Of a DNA stretch of 64,000 nucleotides, positions 1-8,006 are shown one piece after another (the first letter of the stretch is position 1; each line of letters begins with the position of its first letter). The notes beneath the pieces were generated by a model, which was not told where the DNA came from, did not search any database, and saw nothing but the letters and a program-made list of their open reading frames with translations. Origin of the DNA: Pseudarcicella hirudinis (GTDB taxonomy: Bacteria > Bacteroidota > Bacteroidia > Cytophagales > Spirosomataceae); contig NZ_FOXH01000002.1 of NCBI RefSeq assembly GCF_900115665.1, positions 265,670 to 329,669 of the forward strand. The letters are read 5' to 3'. The position numbers were made by a program, and so were the translations under genes.

Positions 1-311
1 TCTACCGAGTTGTTGGAAGCGGCATCCAGTTCATGGATATTAAAAGAAGCATTATTTTGAAAACTGATGCAGGATTCACATTCTCCACAGGCTTCTGCTT
101 CGGCAGTAAGATTCTGACAGTTAATGGTTTTGGCTAAGATTCTCGCACAAGTAGTTTTTCCTACACCCCTGGGGCCACAAAATAAAAAAGCCTGAGCCAG
201 ATGATTGGTTCGGATCGCATTTTTCAAAGTAGTTGTAATATGCGATTGCCCTACCACAGAGTCGAACAACTGAGGACGATATTTTCGGGCCGAAACAACA
301 AAATTTTCCAT
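1..311 (-). CDS. dnaX: DNA polymerase III subunit gamma/tau, N-terminal part (runs off the left edge)
   Basis: This is the ATPase core of the clamp loader that places the beta sliding clamp on DNA at the replication fork. The first 103 residues are present; the remainder lies left of the window. Visible features are the conserved opening with RKYRP (residues 9-13), the Walker A loop GPRGVGKT at 46-53, and a zinc module with Cys65, Cys75, Cys78 and Cys81, all standard for DnaX. The ATG at 309-311 gives the conventional MENF start; a TTG a few bases upstream belongs to another frame. Identification is secure. Whether this organism makes both tau and gamma cannot be judged because the 3' end is missing. 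Confidence 0.96.
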   Translation of the reverse strand, partial: MENFVVSARKYRPQLFDSVVGQSHITTTLKNAIRTNHLAQAFLFCGPRGVGKTTCARILAKTINCQNLTAEAEACGECESCISFQNNASFNIHELDAASNNSV

Positions 312-467
312 ATTGCAAGTTACAAAAACCTAAAGCGTTTCACAAAATCATTGGACTATCTTTAACCCGTGATTTTCTTAATGGCAGCATTGAGCTTATG
401 GAATCAGGCATAAAAACGGAAAGGCCTGAATAATTTTTCAAGCCTTTTACTATCATTCTGAAAGCGG

Positions 468-1007
468 TTATTTTCTTCCCCCACCGAAAGTAATCCCGGC
501 TTTAATCGTGAAGAAATTCAAGTCTTTTACCAGATTATATTCTCCAACGAGTCGGAAATGCCCGATTTGGAAACCTCCTTTAGGAGCAAAACCAAAACTG
601 GTTCCGCCAATTGTTGCAGAAGTAGCAGAACCACCTATTACTGTTACAGAGGATTGATTGTAAAAACCAACACCGGCTCCTAAAAACGGTCTGGCCAGAC
701 TTTCAAGGAAATAATATTCACCTGTAAGTAAATAAGAGCCTACTGCGGCACCTGAATAATAATCATTCCTGGTATCAGTTACGGTTGAGAGCCATGAGGA
801 TTCGAATTTTAATCCGATTGCAACCTGGTCATTGATATTGTACTTCGGTTCAAGAGAAAGAGAGGCTCCGCCTTTCACTCCGTTTCCGGAGGGTTGTGCA
901 TAACCTAAGGCAAGATCAACTTTGAATGTATGATAATTTTCTGATTGTGCTTTTGCAGAAAATGAAATAACAAAAACAACCGCTAATGTGTAGAGAATGT
1001 GTTTCAT
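468..1007 (-). CDS. Small outer-membrane beta-barrel protein
   Basis: A 179-residue exported protein. The ATG at 1005-1007 is preferred over an upstream in-frame start because it is followed directly by a Sec signal peptide (MKHILYTLAVVFVISFSAKA, cleavage before Gln). The mature part has alternating, Gly- and aromatic-rich strands, including GAGVGFYNQSS and TIKAGITFGGGRK at the C-terminus, as in the 8-stranded OmpX/OmpW-like or PorT-like barrels common in Bacteroidota. The role is unknown: surface barrel, adhesin or assembly factor are all possible. It is a lone gene, diverging from the PorE-like gene. The barrel call is by composition and pattern only. Confidence 0.75.
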   Translation of the reverse strand: MKHILYTLAVVFVISFSAKAQSENYHTFKVDLALGYAQPSGNGVKGGASLSLEPKYNINDQVAIGLKFESSWLSTVTDTRNDYYSGAAVGSYLLTGEYYFLESLARPFLGAGVGFYNQSSVTVIGGSATSATIGGTSFGFAPKGGFQIGHFRLVGEYNLVKDLNFFTIKAGITFGGGRK

Positions 1008-1383
1008 TTTTAAGAATATTTGGGTTAAGTAATGTTTGATATTAAAGAAATTAACTGATGCGAAGTTAGGTGCTTTTTTCCTCAAAAATGAAATTATGAG
1101 AGGAGTGGTAGATTGTAAGTGGTTGATTATCAGTGGTAGCAGTTATTTAACGGTCGAAAAAGAGCAGATTTAAATGACATATGATAAGAGGGAGTAAAGC
1201 GTTATTTCAGTACCTTTACAGCATGTGAAAATTTATGATAGTTTTCCATCCGCCCGGTTATCAAAAGACAATCTTCATATTCAGGTTAATCCCGTAATCA
1301 AACTGCCCTTTTTTGGCACATAATTTGTTAACAGTAGTATTAATTAAATACAATGCTGCCGCCTCAGCTGTAAAAGAAAGCGA
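1008..1383. other. Divergent intergenic region, no gene seen
   Basis: 376 bp between two divergently transcribed envelope-protein genes. I found no open frame with coding character, RNA gene or strong hairpin. It presumably carries both promoters, but no exact TAnnTTTG element stands at a convincing distance from either start; a near match (TAATTTG) lies around 1320, about 60 bp upstream of the rightward gene. Confidence 0.5.
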
Positions 1384-3648
1384 ATGAAGAGATTTTTTCA
1401 AATATCCATTATTTTAGTGTTGGCCATTTCAGGGACATTTACCTATGGGCAAGCTAAACTGAAAGCGGCAAATCGTCAATTTGAAGATTTTAGCTATTTA
1501 AATGCTATTCCTTTGTATGAGGGGTATCTGAAAGAGAAAAATGTTGAACAGCCTGCTCGTCAGGAAGCATTGAAAAAATTAGCATATTCATATCGTCGGA
1601 TTCAGGATATCAGAAATGCAGAACGGGTTTATGCTGATTTAATTCGGGATTATCCTGATACTGAAAGTGAAAATTACCTCTATTATGCACAATCTCTGGC
1701 TGGAAACGGAAAATACAGAGAATCACAGAAAATTTATTCCAAATACGGAGAAAGGCAAGCCGCAGACTTAAGGGGAAAACGATTCACTGTTTCGTACATG
1801 GATATGAGTCGTTTTTATCGTGATTCATCTACTTATAAAATCACTTACTTACCGATTAATTCACGTCAGGCTGATTTTAGTCCTATGTACTATAAAGGCG
1901 GTCTGGTTTTCTGTTCTGCCCGTGAGGAAAGTGGTGCCATCAAGAAAGTATTCAGCTGGAATCAGACACCATTTCTCGATTTATATTTTGTAGCTGATAC
2001 GGCCGAATTGCGTGTACAGAGAGGGGTTCCCGGAGCGAGTGCCCTGGGTGGAATGTCGGCCAGTAATTCAGATAATGCAGTGGCCAGTATTCAGCCTCTT
2101 ACCAAAGTAGAGGAATTTAGCAGAATTTTGAATACCAAATATCATGAGGGACCTATGTCCTTTTTCAAAGGAGAGCAAAAAGTAATATTTACCAGAAATA
2201 ATTACAACAAAGGAAAGACAAGAGAGTCGAAAGACGGGGTTAATAAATTAAAGCTTTTTTCCGGAGATCTGGTAAACAATGCATGGTCTAACATCAAAGA
2301 GCTGCCTTTTAATTCTGATGAATATTCTGTAGGTCATCCGGCCTTAAGCCCCGATAACACCAAACTTTATTTTGTTTCTGATATGCCGGGAGGTTATGGA
2401 GGTACAGATATTTACGTTGTTGAATACAATAACGGCACCTGGGGTTCTCCGGTGAATCTTGGAAAAGAGATTAATACAGAAGGAAATGAAATGTTCCCTT
2501 TTGCAGATGAAAACGGAAATTTATATTTTGCTTCAGACGGACATGAGGGTTTGGGAGGTTTAGATATATTTTATGCTGAAATGAAGGATGAGGTGGCGTA
2601 CCGGGGTGTAGTGAATCTTGGAGCTCCGATCAATTCTGAAAAAGATGATTTCGGGCTTATTACAGATGGCAACAGAAATTCAGGATTTTTCTCTTCCAAC
2701 CGGAAAATGGGGGTTCATGATGACAACATTTATAGTTTTGCGAAATCCTGTCGTGAAATGGAATTGATCGTGTATGATGCAGCCAGCAAAACACCTCTTG
2801 AGAATGTCGATGTAAGAACTATTGTTAACGGAGAAAACCGTGATCTGAGAGTAACAGGAATTGAAGGCTCAACAAAAATGTGTCTTCAGTCAGAATCAGA
2901 ATATGAGTTTAAAGCAATTAAGGAAGGTTATCAGACTAACAGCGTGGTGTTTTCTACCAAAAGTAATTCCGCCCAGAAAACGCAACTGGCTTTATACCTT
3001 GATAAATCTACCGGAACATTATTAAGAGGGGTTGTAAAATCTGAAGTTAATCAGCAGCCGCTTTCAGGGGTACAGGTGACTTTACAAAATGAGAAAGATA
3101 ATACCAAACAGACCGTAGTAACAGGAGCTGACGGTGCCTACGAATTTGATGTTAAACCAAACGCTAACCACAAACTTACTGCACAGAAAGATAAGTACGC
3201 TACAACGAAGGAGGCTTTTGACAAGTTTAAATCAGGAAAAAGTAATAAACAGTTTCAGGCAGATCTGGCGATGTACGGAGAAGGGGATATATTCAAGCTG
3301 AATAACATTTATTATGATTATGGTAAATTCTTCATTCGTACAGATGCCGCAAAAGAATTGGATAGTCGTCTGATTCCGCTTCTGAAAAAATACCCTGAAA
3401 TGAAGATTGAGATTCGTTCACATACAGATGCACGTTCATCAGATACCTATAATATGCAATTGTCTGACAACAGAGCCAGAGCAGTGGTGGATTATCTGGT
3501 GGCAAGAGGGGTTGATCCTGCCAGACTGGTATCAAAAGGTTATGGAGAAACAGAACCTATTAATGAATGTGTTGACGGGGTACAATGTACAGAATTAGAC
3601 TATAAACAGAACCGCAGAACTGAATTCAGGATTTTAGCGGTAAAATAA
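1384..3648 (+). CDS. PorE-like TPR/PD40/CRD/OmpA outer-membrane protein
   Basis: A 754-residue exported protein with signal peptide (residues 1-22). The order of domains is an N-terminal TPR-like helical region (about 24-140), a PD40/WD40-like propeller (about 155-440; repeats such as LSPDNTKLYFVSDMPGG), a carboxypeptidase-regulatory-like beta-sandwich (about 540-620; LSGVQVTLQN), and an OmpA-family peptidoglycan-binding domain (about 635-754). The last domain keeps the diaminopimelate-contacting pattern SHTDARSSD...LSDNRARAV. This is the architecture of PorE, an accessory of the type IX secretion system that links the outer membrane to peptidoglycan. Bacteroidota carry several paralogues with the same layout, so a T9SS role is inferred. 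A T9SS substrate elsewhere in the window fits. It is a single gene, followed by a terminator. Confidence 0.8.
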   Translation: MKRFFQISIILVLAISGTFTYGQAKLKAANRQFEDFSYLNAIPLYEGYLKEKNVEQPARQEALKKLAYSYRRIQDIRNAERVYADLIRDYPDTESENYLYYAQSLAGNGKYRESQKIYSKYGERQAADLRGKRFTVSYMDMSRFYRDSSTYKITYLPINSRQADFSPMYYKGGLVFCSAREESGAIKKVFSWNQTPFLDLYFVADTAELRVQRGVPGASALGGMSASNSDNAVASIQPLTKVEEFSRILNTKYHEGPMSFFKGEQKVIFTRNNYNKGKTRESKDGVNKLKLFSGDLVNNAWSNIKELPFNSDEYSVGHPALSPDNTKLYFVSDMPGGYGGTDIYVVEYNNGTWGSPVNLGKEINTEGNEMFPFADENGNLYFASDGHEGLGGLDIFYAEMKDEVAYRGVVNLGAPINSEKDDFGLITDGNRNSGFFSSNRKMGVHDDNIYSFAKSCREMELIVYDAASKTPLENVDVRTIVNGENRDLRVTGIEGSTKMCLQSESEYEFKAIKEGYQTNSVVFSTKSNSAQKTQLALYLDKSTGTLLRGVVKSEVNQQPLSGVQVTLQNEKDNTKQTVVTGADGAYEFDVKPNANHKLTAQKDKYATTKEAFDKFKSGKSNKQFQADLAMYGEGDIFKLNNIYYDYGKFFIRTDAAKELDSRLIPLLKKYPEMKIEIRSHTDARSSDTYNMQLSDNRARAVVDYLVARGVDPARLVSKGYGETEPINECVDGVQCTELDYKQNRRTEFRILAVK

Positions 3649-3728
3649 AGAGAGATATCAGAAGTCCTTCAAAACACCGGAATTGAGTTTCATTTTCAAT
3701 TTGTTTTTTAGGTTAAGCGAATACTTTT

Positions 3729-3757
3729 AAAAAAGTCCGGATTTGCCGGGCTTTTTT
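3729..3757. terminator. Rho-independent terminator, probably bidirectional
   Basis: A 12-bp stem (AAAAAAGTCCGG with CCGGGCTTTTTT, one G-U pair) with a 5-base loop, flanked by an A run and a T run. It sits between the convergent PorE-like gene and coaE and can serve both. Confidence 0.85.
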
Positions 3758-3763
3758 GTTGGA

Positions 3764-4378
3764 TTAAAGTGTAAGAAGTTTTTGGTGAAGTTCAAGAACC
3801 TGATCAATTACGGGAGATTTATCATCATTTTTAATCACAAAATCCGCAAAACCCAAACGCTCTTCTTCTGAAATTTGTCTTTTTATAATGTTTAAAATCT
3901 CTTCTTCCGGACGATTATCTCTTGATTTAACCCTTTTGATTCTAAGTTCAACCGGAGCGTTCACAACAATAACTTTCTGGAAAGAATTACCATTTCCGGC
4001 TGCTTTCATCAATGCCGCTTCATATAAAATGTAAGGGATACCATGCTGAGCCTCAATCCAGTCGCTGGCATCTTTTCGCACACGCGGATGTACCAATTGA
4101 TTGAGTTCCTGTAATAAAACCGGATTGTTGAATACTTTAGAGGCTACCCAGGCTCTGTTGTACTCATCTTTTTGCAGAAGGGAAGAGAAGGAATATGCTT
4201 CAGGCCCGAGAAGTCCGATAATTTGCTCTTTCAGAACCAGGTCATTATTCATCAGGAGTTTAGCTCTCAGATCGGCTTCGAAAACGGGGATTCCGAGGGT
4301 GGAAAATATTTTACATACCAGGCTTTTTCCGGAACCTATTCCTCCGGTAATACCAATCAGATGTGCTTTTTCCTGCAT
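3764..4378 (-). CDS. coaE: Dephospho-CoA kinase
   Basis: Catalyses the last step of coenzyme A synthesis, ATP-dependent phosphorylation of the 3'-hydroxyl of dephospho-CoA, in the cytoplasm. The 204-residue length is typical. The P-loop GGIGSGKS occupies residues 12-19 after the expected opening GITGGIGSGKS; the substrate-binding segment (EADLRAKLLM) and lid region (RVKSRDNRPEEEI) are visible. It follows the YbbR-domain gene on the same strand with a 36-bp gap, a neighbourhood that recurs in Bacteroidota. A shared transcript with that gene is likely, ending at the bidirectional terminator just downstream. Confidence 0.95.
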   Translation of the reverse strand: MQEKAHLIGITGGIGSGKSLVCKIFSTLGIPVFEADLRAKLLMNNDLVLKEQIIGLLGPEAYSFSSLLQKDEYNRAWVASKVFNNPVLLQELNQLVHPRVRKDASDWIEAQHGIPYILYEAALMKAAGNGNSFQKVIVVNAPVELRIKRVKSRDNRPEEEILNIIKRQISEEERLGFADFVIKNDDKSPVIDQVLELHQKLLTL

Positions 4379-4414
4379 CAGTACTTTTATTGGTAAAAGG
4401 TTTGGACTGAATGA

Positions 4415-5092
4415 TTAGTTATGAAGGAGCTCTGCCACTTCAAAACTCACGTTCACCTTGTCTTTGCTGGCTTTGATCTGAGCGTTTTTGGGAAGATTTA
4501 GTTTGATTTCATCATCAAAGTTATCCTGAATTCTTCTGCCAGGTATTTTCACAGAGATGACGTCTCCGAATTCTTCCAGGGTGGATTTAGGCCCTACAAG
4601 GGTGATTTTTCTTGGATTGACATTGATGAGACTTGATACCACATAGTTTTCTTTCAATGGAATACCAAGACTGTCAACCCTGATTCTGATGGTTTTTGTC
4701 AGTTTTTTGTCAAATTCCAATTCCAGATTTTCGGCGACGATATAGTTGATTCTTACATCTTTGATATAATCAGAAACGAGGTCCTGAAGAGATGAAGTAT
4801 TAAGAACTTTAGATTTCAGCGGTTTTTCAATCGGGTATTTGATAGGAGTAACGTCCAGAGAGAGTGATTTTCTCAGCAGATCCCATCCATTTCCGGAAAC
4901 ATTTACTGCAATCTTTTTAGGCAAAGCCTGAACTGGGATATAAAGTGAATCATCGTATTGGATTCTAAGCGGAAAAGAGATTTTCTCAGAATAGCCATCT
5001 TTATTCAAAGCATTCATCAGCCAGAATACCAGGGCAGCTAACAAGCTGACAACCATTGCGATGTAATCTTTTTTTATCGAGTTGGATTTCAT
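4415..5092 (-). CDS. YbbR-like domain membrane protein
   Basis: A 225-residue protein with one N-terminal membrane helix (about residues 13-30) and an extracytoplasmic part resembling tandem YbbR domains (IRIRVDSLGIPLKENYVVSS, then INVNPRKITLVGPKSTLEEF). In Firmicutes the YbbR protein CdaR regulates diadenylate cyclase; in Bacteroidota the partner is not clear, and no cyclase gene is in this window. I chose the ATG at 5090-5092 (MKSNSIKKDY) over the upstream TTG because it gives a compact positively charged lead-in to the membrane helix. It is separated from yajC by a strong terminator and probably transcribed with coaE. Confidence 0.8.
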   Translation of the reverse strand: MKSNSIKKDYIAMVVSLLAALVFWLMNALNKDGYSEKISFPLRIQYDDSLYIPVQALPKKIAVNVSGNGWDLLRKSLSLDVTPIKYPIEKPLKSKVLNTSSLQDLVSDYIKDVRINYIVAENLELEFDKKLTKTIRIRVDSLGIPLKENYVVSSLINVNPRKITLVGPKSTLEEFGDVISVKIPGRRIQDNFDDEIKLNLPKNAQIKASKDKVNVSFEVAELLHN

Positions 5093-5149
5093 ATCAGTCA
5101 GATACAAATACGATGATAAGAATATATAAGTTTAATCTTTTTGTCTGAT

Positions 5150-5214
5150 TAAAAAAAATAGAAACCGGGAATCGTTAAAAAGCTCAACGCTACTCGGTTT
5201 CTATCAGAAAATTT
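5150..5214 (-). terminator. Strong terminator after yajC
   Basis: On the minus strand a perfect 10-bp stem (ATAGAAACCG with CGGTTTCTAT) closing a 37-base loop is followed by eight T residues. It lies 5 bp past the yajC stop, so it splits nusB-ytxH-DUF1573-yajC from ybbR-coaE despite co-orientation. Confidence 0.75.
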
Positions 5215-5218
5215 CTAT

Positions 5219-5533
5219 TTATTCAGCACCTAAACGTGAAGAAGCATCTTTAGAGACAGCTGTTTTTTCGAACACTACTCTTACTCCTTTGCTTGAATCA
5301 ATTTCAACAACGACTGTTTTTTCACGAACAGTGATTACAGTACCATGAACACCACCGATTGTAACAATTTTATCACCGGTTTTGATTGAATCTACAAACT
5401 GTTGTTGTTCTTTTTGTTTTTTCTGTTGCGGACGAATCATGAAAAAGTAAAAAACAACGAAAATTCCACCGAAAAGGACAATCTGCATGATGCCTGAATT
5501 GGCTCCGGCCTGAAGTAAAATAGAGTTAAACAT
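5219..5533 (-). CDS. yajC: Preprotein translocase subunit YajC
   Basis: Small inner-membrane protein of the SecDF-YajC accessory complex, which helps the SecYEG translocon. At 104 residues it has the family length, a single membrane helix (about 15-34) ending in the diagnostic MIRPQQKKQKEQQ, then the conserved soluble domain with GDKIVTIGGVHGTV. It is the last gene of the nusB-led run, with the DUF1573 lipoprotein 74 bp upstream and a strong terminator immediately downstream. secDF is not in the window. Confidence 0.95.
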   Translation of the reverse strand: MFNSILLQAGANSGIMQIVLFGGIFVVFYFFMIRPQQKKQKEQQQFVDSIKTGDKIVTIGGVHGTVITVREKTVVVEIDSSKGVRVVFEKTAVSKDASSRLGAE

Positions 5534-5607
5534 TTTTTAGTAGTTTGATTTTACAATTTATTTGATAAAAATCCCTGAAATTGAATGAATGGTTATGCCC
5601 CTCCGAG

Positions 5608-6054
5608 CTATTGAACAGGTTTTTTCAGGACTTCAACTTTGAAAGATACCGTATTGTCGGGAGGGAGGGTATTGGCATAAGCCGTTACAGTTTTCTGTAG
5701 TTTCCCTTCTTTGTACTTACTGTTGAATTTCACCTTGATATAACCTGATTTTCCGGGTTCAACCGGTTCGTTGGTCCACTCCGGGGTTGTACATCCGCAA
5801 GAAGCATTTACTGCACTCAGAACAAGAGGAATATTCCCGGTATTAGTGAATTTAAAGGTATGAAAAACCGTATCTCCTTCCGTAATTTTACCAAAATCAA
5901 CCACAGAGCGATCGAATTTCATAACCGGAAATTTATCAGCAGTAGGTCTTAATTCTTCCGCCAGTTCGTTTTCATCCTTATGTCCTTCCTTTTGTTTATT
6001 GTCGCAAGCGAACAATACTGTGAGAGAAAGCGCGATAAAAAGAATTTTTTTCAT
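5608..6054 (-). CDS. DUF1573 lipoprotein
   Basis: A 148-residue envelope protein. The N-terminus is a lipoprotein signal (lipobox around LLTVLFAC, Cys17) followed by a Lys/Glu-rich tether. The rest matches the DUF1573 immunoglobulin-like beta-sandwich: VDFGKITEGDTVFHTFKFTN, then NASCGCTTPEW with the characteristic CGCT motif, and VKFNSKYKEGK. The family is abundant in Bacteroidota; its function is unknown and it resembles ASH/MSP-type domains. Placement between ytxH and yajC is a familiar Bacteroidota arrangement and suggests a general envelope role. Family assignment is firm; function is not inferred. Confidence 0.88.
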   Translation of the reverse strand: MKKILFIALSLTVLFACDNKQKEGHKDENELAEELRPTADKFPVMKFDRSVVDFGKITEGDTVFHTFKFTNTGNIPLVLSAVNASCGCTTPEWTNEPVEPGKSGYIKVKFNSKYKEGKLQKTVTAYANTLPPDNTVSFKVEVLKKPVQ

Positions 6055-6106
6055 GATCGATGTATTAGTGCCATGTTGCAGGTCAAAGAGATAATTACGA
6101 ATAAAA

Positions 6107-6172
6107 GAGCAAGACGCAAGGCCCGGAATAACAGGCTTCAGGCCCGTTTTCTTTAAACCTTATGTCTTGCTC
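6107..6172 (-). terminator. Long intra-operon hairpin between ytxH and DUF1573
   Basis: GAGCAAGAC (6107-6115) pairs perfectly with GTCTTGCTC (6164-6172), and AAGG/CCTT pairs extend it inward. On the minus strand it is followed by only a short T run (CTCTTTT), so it may be a partial terminator, a processing site or an mRNA-stabilising element. No protein frame crosses it. Confidence 0.5.
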
Positions 6173-6183
6173 AAAAGCCATTA

Positions 6184-6483
6184 TTAAGCTTTGGCTTTGA
6201 TCTGGCTCATCATATTTTCCACATCTTCCAAAAGACGTTCCGCTTTTTCACGGGCTTCTGTTACCACTTTCTTACCTTCAGTTTTAGCCATCGTTTCAGG
6301 AATTTCTTTTCCATCAATCAGGTCATTAATCAACTGACGTAACTGGTCACGATATTTATTCAACTGGAAATATAGTTTGTTACGAGTATTTTCCCCTTTA
6401 TCCGGCGCATATAAGATTCCTAATGCTGCTCCGGTAATTGCTCCAGCTACAAATGCCCAAAGGGTTTTAGATGATTTGCTCAT
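6184..6483 (-). CDS. YtxH domain protein
   Basis: A 99-residue protein beginning with a Gly/Ala-rich hydrophobic segment (about residues 8-26, [20 protein letters not shown]) that matches the YtxH/Gas-vesicle-GvpP-like signature, followed by a charged, helical, probably coiled-coil tail. Members are small membrane-anchored stress or envelope proteins of unknown biochemical role. It lies 59 bp downstream of nusB on the same strand. Family match is good because of the [11 protein letters not shown] segment; no function is claimed. Confidence 0.85.
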   Translation of the reverse strand: MSKSSKTLWAFVAGAITGAALGILYAPDKGENTRNKLYFQLNKYRDQLRQLINDLIDGKEIPETMAKTEGKKVVTEAREKAERLLEDVENMMSQIKAKA

Positions 6484-6542
6484 GATGATAGTAGGTTACA
6501 GATTTTAAAACAGTAAATGTTAGATTGTGATTTCGGATGTTC

Positions 6543-7700
6543 TTATTTGTTGTCAATCAATCCACGGCCCGATTTTCTGATAATTCCGTCATTTATTAAT
6601 TTCGTTGACAACACATCAAGAATACCATTAATAAATTGTCCGGATTTTGGCGTCGAATAATTTTTTGCCAGTTCTATAAATTCGTTAATCGTAACTTTTA
6701 CAGGAATACTCGGAAAATTAATCATTTCTGCCAGAGCCATCTTCAAAATAATCATATCCGTTGAGGCCAGACGATCAGCTTCCCAATTGGCTGTCTGCGA
6801 CATAATTATTTTTTCGTATGCCTGATCGTTATCCAGGGTCTGATTGAAAAGGTCAACATAATAAATTTTATCATCTTCCCAATTCATTGCCAAAGGTTGT
6901 AGTTCAAGCTGCTGACCTTCTGTAACTTTAAAAGTTTTGGTCGTCATACTTTTCAATACATCCTTATTTTCGCCCCAATTTAAGTCTTTTTCTTCAAAAT
7001 AGTCCGCAATGAGGTGATGTTTGAGAACGAAAGTTTTCAGGAGATATTGAACCAGTTTCAAATCTTCCTCGAAAGTATGCTTTGTAGTGCGAAGATACGC
7101 CTGAAACTCAGGGTCTGGTAAGATCGCATCACGAAATAATTTTCTGATAATATTTTGTTCTTCATCATCCCAGCGGATATCTTTTCTGATGGCTTCAACT
7201 TCGAGTGCAGGGAGTGATGAGAGAGCAGCTAATACCTGGTTATTGGCTAATCTGGAAGTTTTGATGTCAGTTTCAAGTAAACGACGTTGTTCATCCCAAA
7301 CGGCTGTACTATTGATTTCTTTAAGCAGGAGGATAAGCTTCAGGTAGGTATTGTAAATGTTTTCGACCTCTTCAACCATCTGTTTGATGATTTGAGAACG
7401 GTCTCTTTTTAGAACATCGTGGTAATATTTCAGCGCTTTTTTAGCAGCAAGTTTGGAATCTGCCGGAATTTCTTCTTCTGAGTCCTTATTGTTGAAAAGT
7501 TCTTCAAAATAGATTTCTGATAATTTCCGCAACCCTTCAAGTTTTGGCATTTGCTCCTCTTTAGGGATCATTAAATCTAAATTTGGTAGGAAAGAATCTG
7601 CAATAAGATCAAGTGCCATTAAATAATTTGCGCGATCCGCCTGACGGTATGCATACAAATTTTGGAAGGCCTTGATTCGGAGAAGTCGTCTGTTAACCAT
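6543..7700 (-). CDS. nusB: Transcription antitermination factor NusB, long Bacteroidota form
   Basis: NusB binds boxA RNA with NusE (S10) and supports processive rRNA transcription. At 385 residues the protein is far longer than the roughly 140-residue enterobacterial NusB. The N-terminal part keeps the opening RRLLRIKAFQNLYAY, and the C-terminal part (about 240-380) carries the classical NusB helical core with TDMIILKMALAEM...PVKVTINEFIELAK...SGQFINGIL. The long spacer in between is helical and charged, as in other Bacteroidota. It is the first gene of the nusB-ytxH-DUF1573-yajC run, and a perfect -7 element lies 74 bp upstream of its ATG. Confidence 0.92.
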   Translation of the reverse strand: MVNRRLLRIKAFQNLYAYRQADRANYLMALDLIADSFLPNLDLMIPKEEQMPKLEGLRKLSEIYFEELFNNKDSEEEIPADSKLAAKKALKYYHDVLKRDRSQIIKQMVEEVENIYNTYLKLILLLKEINSTAVWDEQRRLLETDIKTSRLANNQVLAALSSLPALEVEAIRKDIRWDDEEQNIIRKLFRDAILPDPEFQAYLRTTKHTFEEDLKLVQYLLKTFVLKHHLIADYFEEKDLNWGENKDVLKSMTTKTFKVTEGQQLELQPLAMNWEDDKIYYVDLFNQTLDNDQAYEKIIMSQTANWEADRLASTDMIILKMALAEMINFPSIPVKVTINEFIELAKNYSTPKSGQFINGILDVLSTKLINDGIIRKSGRGLIDNK

Positions 7701-7773
7701 CGAGAATAAAAAGAACGTTTTGCTTAATATTTGATATTTATGTGAGAAATAAAGTTCCTCACAAATGCGGGTG

Positions 7774-7781
7774 CAAAATTA
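7774..7781 (-). promoter_or_regulatory. Candidate -7 promoter element for nusB
   Basis: Minus-strand TAATTTTG, an exact match to the Bacteroidota housekeeping -7 consensus TAnnTTTG, 74 bp upstream of the nusB start. No clear -33 TTTG is seen at the expected 19-21 bp. Confidence 0.5.
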
Positions 7782-7962
7782 GTACTTTTTTAAGAAAAAT
7801 ACTGTTTATGAAACAAAAAAATGAATAAATTTTAAACCTTCATAAAATGTCCGGACTGTTTTTTTCCCGGATTACCGGAAAAGTTAAGGTGTTTTGGACA
7901 ATTGAATGAATCAAAATCAGAATTTCAGGAAAAGTACGTTAAATAAACTGTATGATAAAGCA

Positions 7963-7970
7963 TAACTTTG
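7963..7970 (+). promoter_or_regulatory. Candidate -7 promoter element for the ABC exporter
   Basis: TAACTTTG, an exact TAnnTTTG match ending 36 bp upstream of the ATG at 8007, with only a weak -33 (GTTAAA) at about 20 bp. Confidence 0.5.
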
Positions 7971-8006
7971 TCGAAACTATTACTCAGACTGTTTGGTTAA
8001 ATATTT

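Larger units (their letters stand above)
7701..8006. other. Divergent promoter region between nusB and the ABC exporter gene
   Basis: 306 bp without a gene. It holds opposing exact TAnnTTTG elements (listed separately), AT-rich tracts, and no RNA gene or notable hairpin. Confidence 0.6.

Noticed and set aside
121-318. 65-codon leftward frame starting at TTG near dnaX
   Set aside because: It is a frame-shifted reading of the dnaX start region; the overlapping frame from the ATG at 311 has full DnaX motifs.
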